Translations under genes and position numbers: made by a program
Source: an uncultured Lachnospiraceae bacterium
GTDB lineage: Bacteria > Bacillota > Clostridia > Lachnospirales > Lachnospiraceae
Assembly (NCBI GenBank): GCA_900546325.1
Contig: URCR01000026.1
Coordinates: 1-37,939, forward strand
Direction: 5' to 3'
Length of the DNA: 37,939 nt
The notes under the pieces: model-generated
Database searches by the model: none
Seen by the model: the letters and a program-made list of their open reading frames with translations, nothing else
What the model was told of the DNA's origin: nothing
Part shown: piece by piece, positions 7,301 through 14,501 of the stretch
How the letters are laid out: the number at the start of each line of letters is the position of its first letter
How positions within the stretch are numbered: position 1 is the first letter of the stretch

Positions 7301-7384
7301 TGCGTCGGTTTGCGTCGATAGCGTCGATATTTTCCACACCAGCCTGCTATCAAAAATACCGTCGCAACCGACGCATATCGTCGC
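7301..7384. repeat. Iteron-like GCGTCG repeat cluster between ATPase and small gene
   Basis: GCGTCG occurs in direct orientation at 7302, 7312 and 7321 (spacing 10 and 9) and inverted at 7369-7374. Related TCGTCGC and CCGTCGC copies are at 7378 and 7359. The stretch 7301-7314 and the reverse complement of 7363-7375 match except for one extra T. The cluster fills the whole gap between two genes of the element. Helical-repeat spacing suggests cooperative protein binding, either a replication origin for the excised circle or an operator. Confidence 0.55.
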
Positions 7385-7386
7385 TT

Positions 7387-8517
7387 TTATTCTTTTACTT
7401 CAAGGCGTTTCAGAATGATTTTTCTTTCATGCCCCCGCTTATTATCATAGAAAATCCCATAGTCATTGAGCAGCTGGCTATTGACAGTATTCAGCCTTCT
7501 GGAAAGCACATTCGCCTGTATCTGTATATCCGGCAGTTGCTTTACAAGTTCTGTCGCTGTTCCCTCCCACGCCTGTCTGTCCTCTGTCAGAAACACATTG
7601 ATTGCTTCTAAAAGAGGGTTCGGTGGCTGTTTCCACAACTCTGTTTCTGCTTTCTTGAATTTCCATACACAACGCTCCCTGTCAAATTCTATAGTCAGTT
7701 CCTGATCCGGCTGGTCACGCCCCACAATGTCCATCACTGCTTCATTGTCTGTCCGTTTCTTTTTGTGCATGATAAACGCCCCATCTGCCGCACCCAACAG
7801 TCCGTTTGTGCCGGAAATCATATCGAAGCTGTCCTCCGATTCCAGCTTGCGTGTATGATGAACCACCAGCAGGCAGATACCATATTTATCGCTGAATGAT
7901 TTCAGCTTTGTCACAATCTCATAATCACTAGAATAGCTGTATCTGTCCCCGCCAACTTCACGCACTTTCTGGAGCGTATCAATAATAATCAGCCTTGCGT
8001 CCTTACGCTCTTTCAAAAATCCTTCTAATTGCCTGTCTAATCCCTCATTCAAGGTCTTTGCCTGTGTTGCAAAATACAGATTATCTGCACACTCTATACC
8101 AAACATACCAGACAGTCGGCGTTGAAGTCTTGCATAATCATCTTCCAATGCCAGATACAGCACCGTTCCTTTCCGCACCGGATAATCCCACAACGGAATC
8201 CCCATTGCCACATGATAGGCAAGTTGTGCCATGAAGAATGATTTTCCTACCTTTGGCGCACCTACAAAGAGATATGTGCCGCCATAGAGAAAACCGTCTA
8301 CAATCGGTACTCTCGGCACAAAAACAGTGTCATACAATTCTGGCATGGACATGGTATGCAGTCCGTCATTCCCGGATTTCTCTGGGTTTTTGGTGGCTTG
8401 CTGATTGATTTGTTCCTGTGAATTTGCTATAATTTCATTGTGTTTTTTTACATTCGGCTGCCCCCCATCTGCGCCAACAGATGATACGGGAGCAGTCGTT
8501 TTCATTTTTTCCATCAT
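7387..8517 (-). CDS. RepA-like AAA_25 ATPase / helicase of element 2
   Basis: A 376-residue RecA-fold ATPase. After a low-complexity N-terminus of about 60 residues comes Walker A GAPKVGKSFF near residue 90 and Walker B ARLIIIDTLQKV near 175. A sensor segment ICLLVVHHTRK and the loop SGTNGLLGAADGAFIM follow. Such RepA-like proteins act as replicative helicases in plasmids. The C-terminal ~90 residues (EAINVFLTEDRQAWEGTATELVKQL) look like a winged-helix DNA-binding tail. ATG 8517 overlaps the TGA of the MobC-like gene (ATGA), with AGGAG upstream, indicating translational coupling. Sequence similarity to the element 1 ATPase is limited to motifs. Confidence 0.8.
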   Translation of the reverse strand: MMEKMKTTAPVSSVGADGGQPNVKKHNEIIANSQEQINQQATKNPEKSGNDGLHTMSMPELYDTVFVPRVPIVDGFLYGGTYLFVGAPKVGKSFFMAQLAYHVAMGIPLWDYPVRKGTVLYLALEDDYARLQRRLSGMFGIECADNLYFATQAKTLNEGLDRQLEGFLKERKDARLIIIDTLQKVREVGGDRYSYSSDYEIVTKLKSFSDKYGICLLVVHHTRKLESEDSFDMISGTNGLLGAADGAFIMHKKKRTDNEAVMDIVGRDQPDQELTIEFDRERCVWKFKKAETELWKQPPNPLLEAINVFLTEDRQAWEGTATELVKQLPDIQIQANVLSRRLNTVNSQLLNDYGIFYDNKRGHERKIILKRLEVKE

Positions 8518-8837
8518 TCATCTTCTCCTTTCAATCCCTCTAACGTAATTGCAATTACCTGCAACGTATAGAGCAGTTCATCATTATCCGGGCTTACTGT
8601 TTCCAGCCGCTTTAATTCCTCATGAATAGCTGCCATCTGATTTTTTAATGCCTTATAAACTCTCGGATTTCCCTGTACAACCACGTCCCTGCACGTCAGT
8701 CGTCTTATGATATATTCCTGCTTTGTCAAACCAGACAATGCTACCAAATCATTAAGCAGCTTCGCTTCTTCATCCGATACCCGAAATGCTACGGTATGAT
8801 TTCTCCAACGCCCTTTATAATCAAGACTTCTTTCCAT
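8514..8837 (-). CDS. MobC-like mobilization accessory protein of element 2
   Basis: A 107-residue protein beginning MERSLDYKGRWRNHTVAFRV, with the same plan as the element 1 protein: RWRN, AFR, a QEYIIRR helix, VQGNPRVYK and a helical acidic C-terminus. The start is ATG 8837 with AGGAG six bases upstream. It overlaps the integrase 3' end by 17 bases, and its stop overlaps the ATPase start. The ribbon-helix-helix type N-terminus suggests DNA binding, most likely at oriT with the relaxase. Confidence 0.65.
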   Translation of the reverse strand: MERSLDYKGRWRNHTVAFRVSDEEAKLLNDLVALSGLTKQEYIIRRLTCRDVVVQGNPRVYKALKNQMAAIHEELKRLETVSPDNDELLYTLQVIAITLEGLKGEDE

Positions 8838-9921
8838 TGCTGTTCTCCTTTTCCATTCGCTCCATTTCCAGCTTTTCTGCCATTTCTGTCTGAACAGTTG
8901 GAAATAAATGTGCATACCTGTAAGTGATTTTTTCTGCTTCGTGTCCTACCCGTTCACCAATCGCCAGCACTGAAAATCCCATATTTATCAGCAGCGATAC
9001 ATGGCTATGCCGAATATCATGCACCCGAATCTTTTTCACTCCCGCCTGTTTTGCACCTCGCTCCATCTCATGGTTGAGATAAGATTTTGTAACCGTAAAC
9101 AGCCGTTCATCTGGCTTGATGTCATAGAACATTTTGATATACTCCTGCATTTCTTCGCAGAGAAACGGGGGCATTTTTACGGTACGGTTGCTTTTCGCTG
9201 TTTTAGGGCTTGTAATAATATCACGCCCTTTGGAACGGTGGTACGTCTTGCTGATCGTGACCGTCTGCTTCTGGAAATCAAAATCAGCAGCAGTAAGAGC
9301 CAACAGCTCACCGGAACGGATACCGCACCAGTAAAGCATTTCAAAAGCATAAAAGGAACGTGGCTTATCCATCATGGCTTCTGAAAATTTCAGATATTCC
9401 TCTTTTGTCCAGAAGTCCATCTCCTTTGGAATTTCATTTCCCATTGTGCCAGCCCGTCTTGCCGGATTGTAAGGCAGATTATAAAAGTTTACAGCATGGT
9501 TAAAAATTGCTGTAAGCTGTGCGTGTATTGTCTTCAGATAATCTGCTGAATAGGGCTTACCTTTCTCATCCTGATACGCCATGAGTTCATTCTGCCATGC
9601 AATAATGTCTTTTGCTTCAATCTCTGCAATCTTCCGGTTTCCAAAATAAGGTAAAATCTTTGTGCGTATTACATGGCTTTTAGATTCCCATGTACTTTCC
9701 TTGACACGCTGCTTTTTATCTGCTTCATAAAGTTCAAAAAAGCTGGCAAATGTCATATCCAGTTTGGAGTTCTGTTTCAGCATAACCTCATGTTCCCAGG
9801 CTTGTGCTTCTCTTTTTGTTGCAAACCCACGTTTCTGTGTCTGTTTCCGTTCCCCTTTCCAATTCGTGAAACGATAAATTACCCTCCACGTTCCCGTAGC
9901 ATTGTCTTTATATACAGCCAT
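8821..9921 (-). CDS. int: Tyrosine recombinase (integrase) of element 2
   Basis: A 366-residue integrase: N-terminal arm-binding domain (GTWRVIYRFTNWKGERKQTQKRG), core-binding SAM-like domain, and catalytic domain. The catalytic domain shows CGIRSGELLAL, HDIRHSH, GHEAEKITYRYAH and the nucleophilic tyrosine. Three ATGs lie close together (9930, 9927, 9921). AGGAG ends right at 9931, so ATG 9921 with nine bases of spacing is the most plausible start. It should recombine TCAAACTC-type core sites at the end of guaA. The C-terminal region is nearly the same as in element 1, explaining why both elements use the same site. Confidence 0.93.
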   Translation of the reverse strand: MAVYKDNATGTWRVIYRFTNWKGERKQTQKRGFATKREAQAWEHEVMLKQNSKLDMTFASFFELYEADKKQRVKESTWESKSHVIRTKILPYFGNRKIAEIEAKDIIAWQNELMAYQDEKGKPYSADYLKTIHAQLTAIFNHAVNFYNLPYNPARRAGTMGNEIPKEMDFWTKEEYLKFSEAMMDKPRSFYAFEMLYWCGIRSGELLALTAADFDFQKQTVTISKTYHRSKGRDIITSPKTAKSNRTVKMPPFLCEEMQEYIKMFYDIKPDERLFTVTKSYLNHEMERGAKQAGVKKIRVHDIRHSHVSLLINMGFSVLAIGERVGHEAEKITYRYAHLFPTVQTEMAEKLEMERMEKENSNGKKS

Positions 9922-9941
9922 TTCCATCATCTCCTTCCAAC

Positions 9942-10121
9942 TTAATCACTGTAACAGACCTTCTTATGAAAGAAAGTAGTATTTACACGCCCCGCTACTG
10001 TCATATACCCTTGTTTCTGCAATTCTGTGTTCAATTCCCTTACAACCTGATAGGCTTTGGACTTTGATACCCTTAATTCTGTTGCCACTTCTTCCACCGT
10101 CATAAATGATTTTTCTGCCAT
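9942..10121 (-). CDS. Small excisionase-like DNA-binding protein of element 2
   Basis: A 59-residue protein starting MAEKSFMTVEEVATELRVSK and ending KKVCYSD. It carries a MerR/excisionase-like helix-turn-helix (TVEEVATELRVSKSKAYQVVRELN) and a basic wing (GYMTVAGRVNTTFF). AGGAGAGG precedes ATG 10121, and the integrase ribosome binding site follows directly after the stop codon. It corresponds in size and place to the element 1 protein at 2633-2809. A role in excision is inferred. Confidence 0.7.
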   Translation of the reverse strand: MAEKSFMTVEEVATELRVSKSKAYQVVRELNTELQKQGYMTVAGRVNTTFFHKKVCYSD

Positions 10122-10139
10122 CTATATCCTCTCCTTTCC

Positions 10140-10244
10140 CTAAAATTCCTGCCGTTCTCTCCTTCCCGTTCTGACAGGCAACCCTTTTCGGCGCTGTGCC
10201 AGTCCCTCTACATAAGGGACGCTCGCTTCTTTTTTAAAGGTCAT
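10140..10244 (-). CDS. Possible 34-residue leader ORF upstream of the excisionase-like gene
   Basis: An ATG-started frame encoding MTFKKEASVPYVEGLAQRRK and a basic end (TGRRERQEF). It stops six bases before the AGGAGAGG site of the next gene. It lies in the transcribed leader downstream of the promoter at 10307-10335. It has no clear ribosome binding site of its own, so it may be a non-coding leader or a weakly translated small protein. The highly basic composition would suit nucleic acid binding. Confidence 0.35.
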   Translation of the reverse strand: MTFKKEASVPYVEGLAQRRKGLPVRTGRRERQEF

Positions 10245-10277
10245 GGCGTTTGTTCGGTTTGGACGGTCATTCAATTT

Positions 10278-10407
10278 TTAACTCTTTTTGTTTAAGTTAT
10301 GTTTTCATGATACTAAATAAATTCCGTTAAGTCAAGTGGTTTGCAGAAAAATCTTAACTTTTTTTATTTAAGTTCCGCTTGCTATTCCTATTTCATCATG
10401 TTATACT
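10278..10407. promoter_or_regulatory. Divergent promoters and operator repeats of element 2
   Basis: Leftward promoter: TTGACT (10330-10335) and TATCAT (10307-10312) with 17 bases between. Rightward promoter: TTGCTA (10379-10384) and TATACT (10402-10407), also 17 bases. Two 21-base repeats matching at 19 positions lie at 10278-10298 and 10354-10374. The second contains a clear AACTT-9-AAGTT dyad. The first sits just after the leftward -10 box and the second just before the rightward -35. This is the layout expected for a repressor that silences excision genes and tunes itself. Binding by the adjacent XRE protein is inferred. Confidence 0.65.
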
Positions 10408-10444
10408 AACTTCAACAGAAATGTTTAGTATCGGAGGTTTTATT

Positions 10445-10972
10445 ATGGCAATCGGCAAAAGAATCCGCTTTTTCCGCAACCGGAAAGGCATGACACAGAA
10501 ACAGTTAGGCGAACTCCTCGGTTTTCTAGGAAAGACCTCTGATGTCCGTATGGCACAATACGAATCAGAATCCAGAACACCGAAACAAGACCTTGTAAAA
10601 GAAATGGCACATCTCCTCGATGTAAGTCCTCGTGCAATCACTGTGCCGGAAATAGACAGTTATATCGGACTTATGCACACGCTTTTTGCGTTGGAAGATA
10701 TGTATGGCTTAAAAATCGGAGAGATTGACGGAGAAGTGTGTCTGCGGTTAGATAAATCTGCCGGAACAACCTACACCACTATGTTTGATATGTTCCATGC
10801 ATGGCAGGAACAGGCTGCCCGTCTGGAACAAGGCGAGATAACCGAAGAAGAATACGACCAGTGGCGGTACAAATATCCCGAATTAGACACCTCAAAACAA
10901 TGGAGAAAGGTCATTCCCTCACAAGAACTCAGCGACCTTATCTTACAGGACTTGAAACCCGAATCCGACTAA
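10445..10972 (+). CDS. XRE-family repressor of element 2
   Basis: A 175-residue protein with an N-terminal Cro/C1-type helix-turn-helix (about 3-65: MTQKQLGELLGF ... MAQYESESRTPKQDLV). The C-terminal region (SYIGLMHTLFALEDMYGLKI, then GEITEEEYDQWRYKYPE) is homologous to that of the element 1 repressor, with about 25 extra residues at the end. GGAGG lies 8 bases before ATG 10445; a longer in-frame start would include the promoter. It is expressed opposite to the integrase operon and is the probable lysogeny-type regulator of the element. Confidence 0.8.
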   Translation: MAIGKRIRFFRNRKGMTQKQLGELLGFLGKTSDVRMAQYESESRTPKQDLVKEMAHLLDVSPRAITVPEIDSYIGLMHTLFALEDMYGLKIGEIDGEVCLRLDKSAGTTYTTMFDMFHAWQEQAARLEQGEITEEEYDQWRYKYPELDTSKQWRKVIPSQELSDLILQDLKPESD

Positions 10973-10993
10973 TTTTCAACCTCGAAACGCACA

Positions 10994-11043
10994 AAAACCT
11001 TACCGACTTTCAGCTTTATTTCTGAAAATCAGTAAGGTTTTCT
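10994..11043 (+). terminator. Terminator of the element 2 repressor gene
   Basis: AAAACCTTAC (10994-11003) pairs with GTAAGGTTTT (11032-11041). A second inner stem (CTTTCAG/CTGAAA) is possible. It lies 22 bases past the repressor stop codon. AT-rich sequence follows up to the arm sites. Confidence 0.65.
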
Positions 11044-11086
11044 GTTATTGAAGTACTCTATTATTCAGTGAGTGATACTCTAAATG

Positions 11087-11103
11087 TTGCCAAATCGTTG
11101 CCA
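11087..11103 (+). repeat. Integrase arm-site pair, right end of element 2 (TTGCCA x2)
   Basis: TTGCCA at 11087-11092 and 11098-11103, period 11, about 64 bases from the core at 11167. The same motif and period recur at the left end of the element (3641-3657). The orientation relative to the plus strand is the same at both ends. Confidence 0.55.
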
Positions 11104-11162
11104 ACACTTAAACAATTTTGCTTGCAGCCCTCATAAATAAAGGTTTTTCCAAGTCCATTTCA

Positions 11163-12707
11163 TCACTCAAACTCAATCGTTCCCGGTGGCTTACTTGTCA
11201 GATCGTACATGACTCTATTCACGCCTCTGACTTCATTAATAATTCTATTCATCACCTTATTCAGCACTTCATAAGGAATCTCTGCCGCTTCTGCAGTCAT
11301 GAAATCAACTGTATTGACAGCTCTGAGTGCCACTGCGTAATCATAAGTTCTCTCGTCTCCCATAACACCAACGCTTCGCATGTTTGTGAGACCTGCGAAA
11401 TACTGTCCGATGCTGCGGTCGAGTCCGGCATTGGCGATTTCTTCGCGATAAATTGCGTCCGCATCCTGAACGATCTTAACTTTTTCTGCATTGACTTCTC
11501 CGATGATACGGATTCCAAGTCCCGGTCCCGGGAATGGCTGTCTGTATACGAGATGTTCCGGAATTCCTAATTCCAGTCCGGCTTTACGCACTTCGTCTTT
11601 GAACAGGTCGCGAAGTGGCTCGATGATTTCTTTGAAATCTACGTAATCCGGAAGACCTCCTACATTGTGGTGGGATTTGATCACAGCAGATTCACCGCCA
11701 AGACCACTCTCCACTACGTCTGGATAAATAGTTCCCTGTACTAAGAAATCCACTGCTCCGATTTTCTTTGCTTCTTCTTCAAATACACGGATGAATTCTT
11801 CTCCGATGATTTTACGCTTGCTTTCTGGTTCTTCCACGCCTTTGAGTTTCTCGTAGAAACGTTCCTGTGCATTGACACGGATAAAGTTCAGGTCATAGTT
11901 TCCTTCTGGTCCGAAGACTGCCTCTACTTCATCGCCTTCATTTTTACGGAGAAGACCGTGGTCTACAAATACGCATGTCAGCTGTTCTCCGACTGCTTTG
12001 GAGAGCATAACTGCTGCTACGGAAGAGTCAACTCCGCCGGAAAGTGCACAGAGGACTTTCCCGCCTCCAACTCTTTCACGGATCGCCTGGATCGATGATT
12101 CTACAAAAGAATCCATTTTCCAGTCTCCGGAACATCCACATACATTGTATACGAAGTTGGACAACATCTTTGTTCCTTCCTGTGTATGAAGTACTTCTGG
12201 GTGGAACTGTACTGCGTAGAGTCCTTTCTCTTCATTTTCAACTGCCGCTACCGGACAGTCTGCTGTGTAGGCTGAGATTTTGAAATCCGGTGCTGCCTGC
12301 TCGATGTAGTCGTTGTGGCTCATCCAGCAGATTGTCTTCTCAGATACATCCTTAAATAATTTTGATGTCGTATCTACATTCACTTCGATTTTTCCATATT
12401 CGCGAACCGGCGCCTTACATACATGTCCGCCCAGTAAATGCATCATGAGCTGAGATCCATAGCAGATACCAAGCACCGGAATTCCAAGTTCAAATAATTC
12501 TGTGGAATATGTCGGTGAATCTGCTTCGTATGCGCTGTTCGGTCCTCCAGTCAGGATAATTCCCTTTGGATTCATTGCTTTTATTTCTTCTATATCTTTT
12601 TTGTAAGAATAGATTTCACAGTATACATTACATTCTCTTACACGTCTTGCAATCAGCTGATTGTATTGCCCGCCAAAGTCAAGAACGATGACTGTTTCAT
12701 TTTTCAC
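11163..12707 (-). CDS. guaA: GMP synthase (glutamine-hydrolysing)
   Basis: Converts XMP, ATP and glutamine to GMP. The class I glutamine amidotransferase domain comes first, with the nucleophile in GICYGSQ (about Cys82) and the His-Glu partners in VQFHPEV. The ATP pyrophosphatase domain has the P-loop ALSGGVDSS near residue 220. The dimerisation domain ends in the conserved KPPGTIEFE. The start is GTG 12707 with GGAGG eight bases upstream, giving 514 residues, normal for the family; an upstream in-frame start would run through the leader. The last codons form the insertion site of the mobile elements, and the protein end remains intact. Confidence 0.96.
   Translation of the reverse strand: MKNETVIVLDFGGQYNQLIARRVRECNVYCEIYSYKKDIEEIKAMNPKGIILTGGPNSAYEADSPTYSTELFELGIPVLGICYGSQLMMHLLGGHVCKAPVREYGKIEVNVDTTSKLFKDVSEKTICWMSHNDYIEQAAPDFKISAYTADCPVAAVENEEKGLYAVQFHPEVLHTQEGTKMLSNFVYNVCGCSGDWKMDSFVESSIQAIRERVGGGKVLCALSGGVDSSVAAVMLSKAVGEQLTCVFVDHGLLRKNEGDEVEAVFGPEGNYDLNFIRVNAQERFYEKLKGVEEPESKRKIIGEEFIRVFEEEAKKIGAVDFLVQGTIYPDVVESGLGGESAVIKSHHNVGGLPDYVDFKEIIEPLRDLFKDEVRKAGLELGIPEHLVYRQPFPGPGLGIRIIGEVNAEKVKIVQDADAIYREEIANAGLDRSIGQYFAGLTNMRSVGVMGDERTYDYAVALRAVNTVDFMTAEAAEIPYEVLNKVMNRIINEVRGVNRVMYDLTSKPPGTIEFE
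11167..11174. other. Core site at the guaA end (right att of element 2)
   Basis: TCAAACTC, identical to 3529-3536. On the minus strand the bases read GAG TTT GA within ...E-F-E-stop of guaA. The element side supplies the final G and TGA, giving GAG TGA. The matching junction at 3529 would give GAA TAA. Both restore the same protein end. Confidence 0.65.
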
Positions 12708-12904
12708 TATGTTTCCTCCTTGCATTTTTTCATTTCTCTTGATAACAAATCTGACACGCACTTGTCTCAGTGTTCTTAGATGATGTAAGATTTCCTGCTT
12801 TTCATGCCTGCCAGTTCCCTGCAGTTTCCTGTTTTCCTGCAAACTGCCTTGTGATATTCTGTTGCCAATGTCATTATTATAAAGTAGGTTTTGTTGTTTT
12901 ACAA
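12708..12904 (-). promoter_or_regulatory. guaA promoter and long 5' leader
   Basis: TTGTAA (12899-12904) and TATAAT (12876-12881) are separated by 17 bases. The transcript would have a leader of about 160 bases before GTG 12707. It contains a stem of GCAGTTT (12821-12827) with AAACTGC (12841-12847) and smaller hairpins. I looked for the purine riboswitch core and did not find it. The remaining bases up to the MATE gene (12905-13001) show nothing further. Confidence 0.6.
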
Positions 12905-13001
12905 GTTAAACTATCACTTTCCTCTTGCATTTCTTCTTTTCATTCCATATTTTTCCGGAAAACACACTGCTTTTGTACTGGTATCGCATCGGATTTCCAT
13001 G

Positions 13002-14351
13002 TTATACCGTCGCTTTATGCTTCCATTTTTCTCCCAGATACCGGATCACAAAGCAGATTGCGCGGAAAATCCAGTCGATGACCATTGCAACCCAGATTCC
13101 GAATACACCAAGTCCCATGTATTTTCCGAGGATATAGCTAAAAGCAATCCGGAAGATCCACATAGAAAAGATGGACATATACATTGTGTACTGGACATCT
13201 CCTGCTGCGCGGAGTGTGCACGGCAGAGAAAATGATAATGGCCAGATCGTCACAGCTGCAACTGCGTGGAATAAGAGGATCTGTTCCGTTGTCTGTGCTG
13301 TGAGATCGGATAAGTGATATATCCTTAAAATGGTCGGAATCAACAGCGCGATGATAATATTTTCAACGACCATCCATGCATAAGTGATGATGTGCAGTTT
13401 TCTTGTGTAATATTTTACCTGCTCATAATCTCTTGCTCCGACACATCTTGAGATAACTGTAATGATCGCCAGATTGATCGACATTCCCGGAAGGATCTGG
13501 AACATTGCCACCGCATTGGAAACCGCATTTGCGGCGATTGCATACGTTCCAAAAGTAGACACCAGACTTAACACGAGAATTTTCCCTAACTGGAACATAC
13601 TGTTTTCCAGTCCGTTCGGAACGCCGATCTTTAAAATATTTTTGACCATCTCACCGTCAAACCGATATCGGAATGTTTTTTCCAAATGTAATACTCTCTT
13701 CTGATTGCATAGTAAAATTGTAATCAATATTGCTGCGACTGCTCTGGAAACCAGTGTAGGGATTGCCACACCTTCTGTCCCGCAGTGGAATCCGTAGATT
13801 AAAATTGCATTTCCACTCACATTGATCACATTCATGATCATAGACACGATCATCGGGATTTTGGAATCACCCATTGCACGGAAAATAGCGGCTCCTCCAT
13901 TATAAAGAGCGATAAACGGAATGGATGCGGTTACAATCATCAGATAAGTATTGGCATGTGCCATAACATCTGCCTCTATTTTTCCAAACACACCGTGTAA
14001 AATAAAGCTCTTACACAGATAAACGATCGCTGTCACTACCAGCGCACTGATCGTGATAAACCACACAAGCTGTCCGGCAGACTTACACGCCTCGTCCTCT
14101 CTCTTTCTTCCAAGATACTGTCCTGCGACAACAGCTCCGCCGGTTGCCAGAGCCGAGAAAATATTGATAAGCAGCACGACAATATTGTCAACCAGTGATA
14201 CTCCGGACACTGCAGCTTCCCCGACACTTGCCACCATAATGGAATCTGCCATACCTACGAGGACAGCTAAAAATTGTTCGATAATCAGCGGAATGATCAA
14301 CGCGACCAGCGCTCTATTATCGAACAATTGTCTTTCTTTGCTTATTTTCAT
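13002..14351 (-). CDS. MATE-family multidrug/cation antiporter
   Basis: A 449-residue inner-membrane protein with twelve predicted hydrophobic segments in two halves, as in MATE exporters that use sodium or proton gradients. Typical family stretches are MADSIMVASVGEAAVSGVSLVDN in helix 2, the GGAVVAGQYLGRKR loop and FRAMGDSKIPM. The second half repeats the pattern (CTLRAAGDVQYTMYMS). The closest subgroup is the NorM/DinF-like proteins common in clostridia. The substrate cannot be predicted. It has its own promoter upstream and an AAGGGGGAAG ribosome binding site. There is no adjacent regulator. Confidence 0.92.
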   Translation of the reverse strand: MKISKERQLFDNRALVALIIPLIIEQFLAVLVGMADSIMVASVGEAAVSGVSLVDNIVVLLINIFSALATGGAVVAGQYLGRKREDEACKSAGQLVWFITISALVVTAIVYLCKSFILHGVFGKIEADVMAHANTYLMIVTASIPFIALYNGGAAIFRAMGDSKIPMIVSMIMNVINVSGNAILIYGFHCGTEGVAIPTLVSRAVAAILITILLCNQKRVLHLEKTFRYRFDGEMVKNILKIGVPNGLENSMFQLGKILVLSLVSTFGTYAIAANAVSNAVAMFQILPGMSINLAIITVISRCVGARDYEQVKYYTRKLHIITYAWMVVENIIIALLIPTILRIYHLSDLTAQTTEQILLFHAVAAVTIWPLSFSLPCTLRAAGDVQYTMYMSIFSMWIFRIAFSYILGKYMGLGVFGIWVAMVIDWIFRAICFVIRYLGEKWKHKATV

Positions 14352-14401
14352 CTCTCACTTCCCCCTTCGTACTGACAGCAGATAATAGTTCTGTCTATTT
14401 T

Positions 14402-14430
14402 ATTATACGTCTGAAAAAAATGAGAGACAA
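14402..14430 (-). promoter_or_regulatory. Promoter of the MATE gene
   Basis: TTGTCT (14425-14430) and TATAAT (14402-14407) with a 17-base spacer on the minus strand, about 50 bases before the ATG. The permease gene of the next operon ends at 14502. A small CATACC/GGTATG stem lies between, but it lacks a T run and is not a clear terminator, so some readthrough is possible. Confidence 0.65.
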
Positions 14431-14501
14431 GTAGCTTTTTATTCTTTTTCTGTTTTCGCTCTGCTTTTGCTGTATCTCATACCTGCTTTTACACGGTATG
14501 T

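Larger units (their letters stand above)
3529..11174. mobile_element. Integrative mobilizable element 2, inserted at the 3' end of guaA
   Basis: The element is bounded by the direct repeat TCAAACTC (3529-3536 and 11167-11174), with TTGCCA arm pairs inside each end (3641-3657 and 11087-11103). It encodes, right to left, an XRE repressor, excisionase-like protein, integrase, MobC-like protein, RepA-like ATPase, two small proteins, a MobV relaxase next to an oriT-like region, and two cargo genes. There is no type IV secretion gene, so transfer would need a helper. The 3' end of guaA is a known insertion hotspot for genomic islands in several bacteria. Limits are inferred from the repeats. Confidence 0.75.

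Noticed and set aside
12780..12870. Purine riboswitch upstream of guaA
   Set aside because: The conserved core and kissing-loop motifs were not found.
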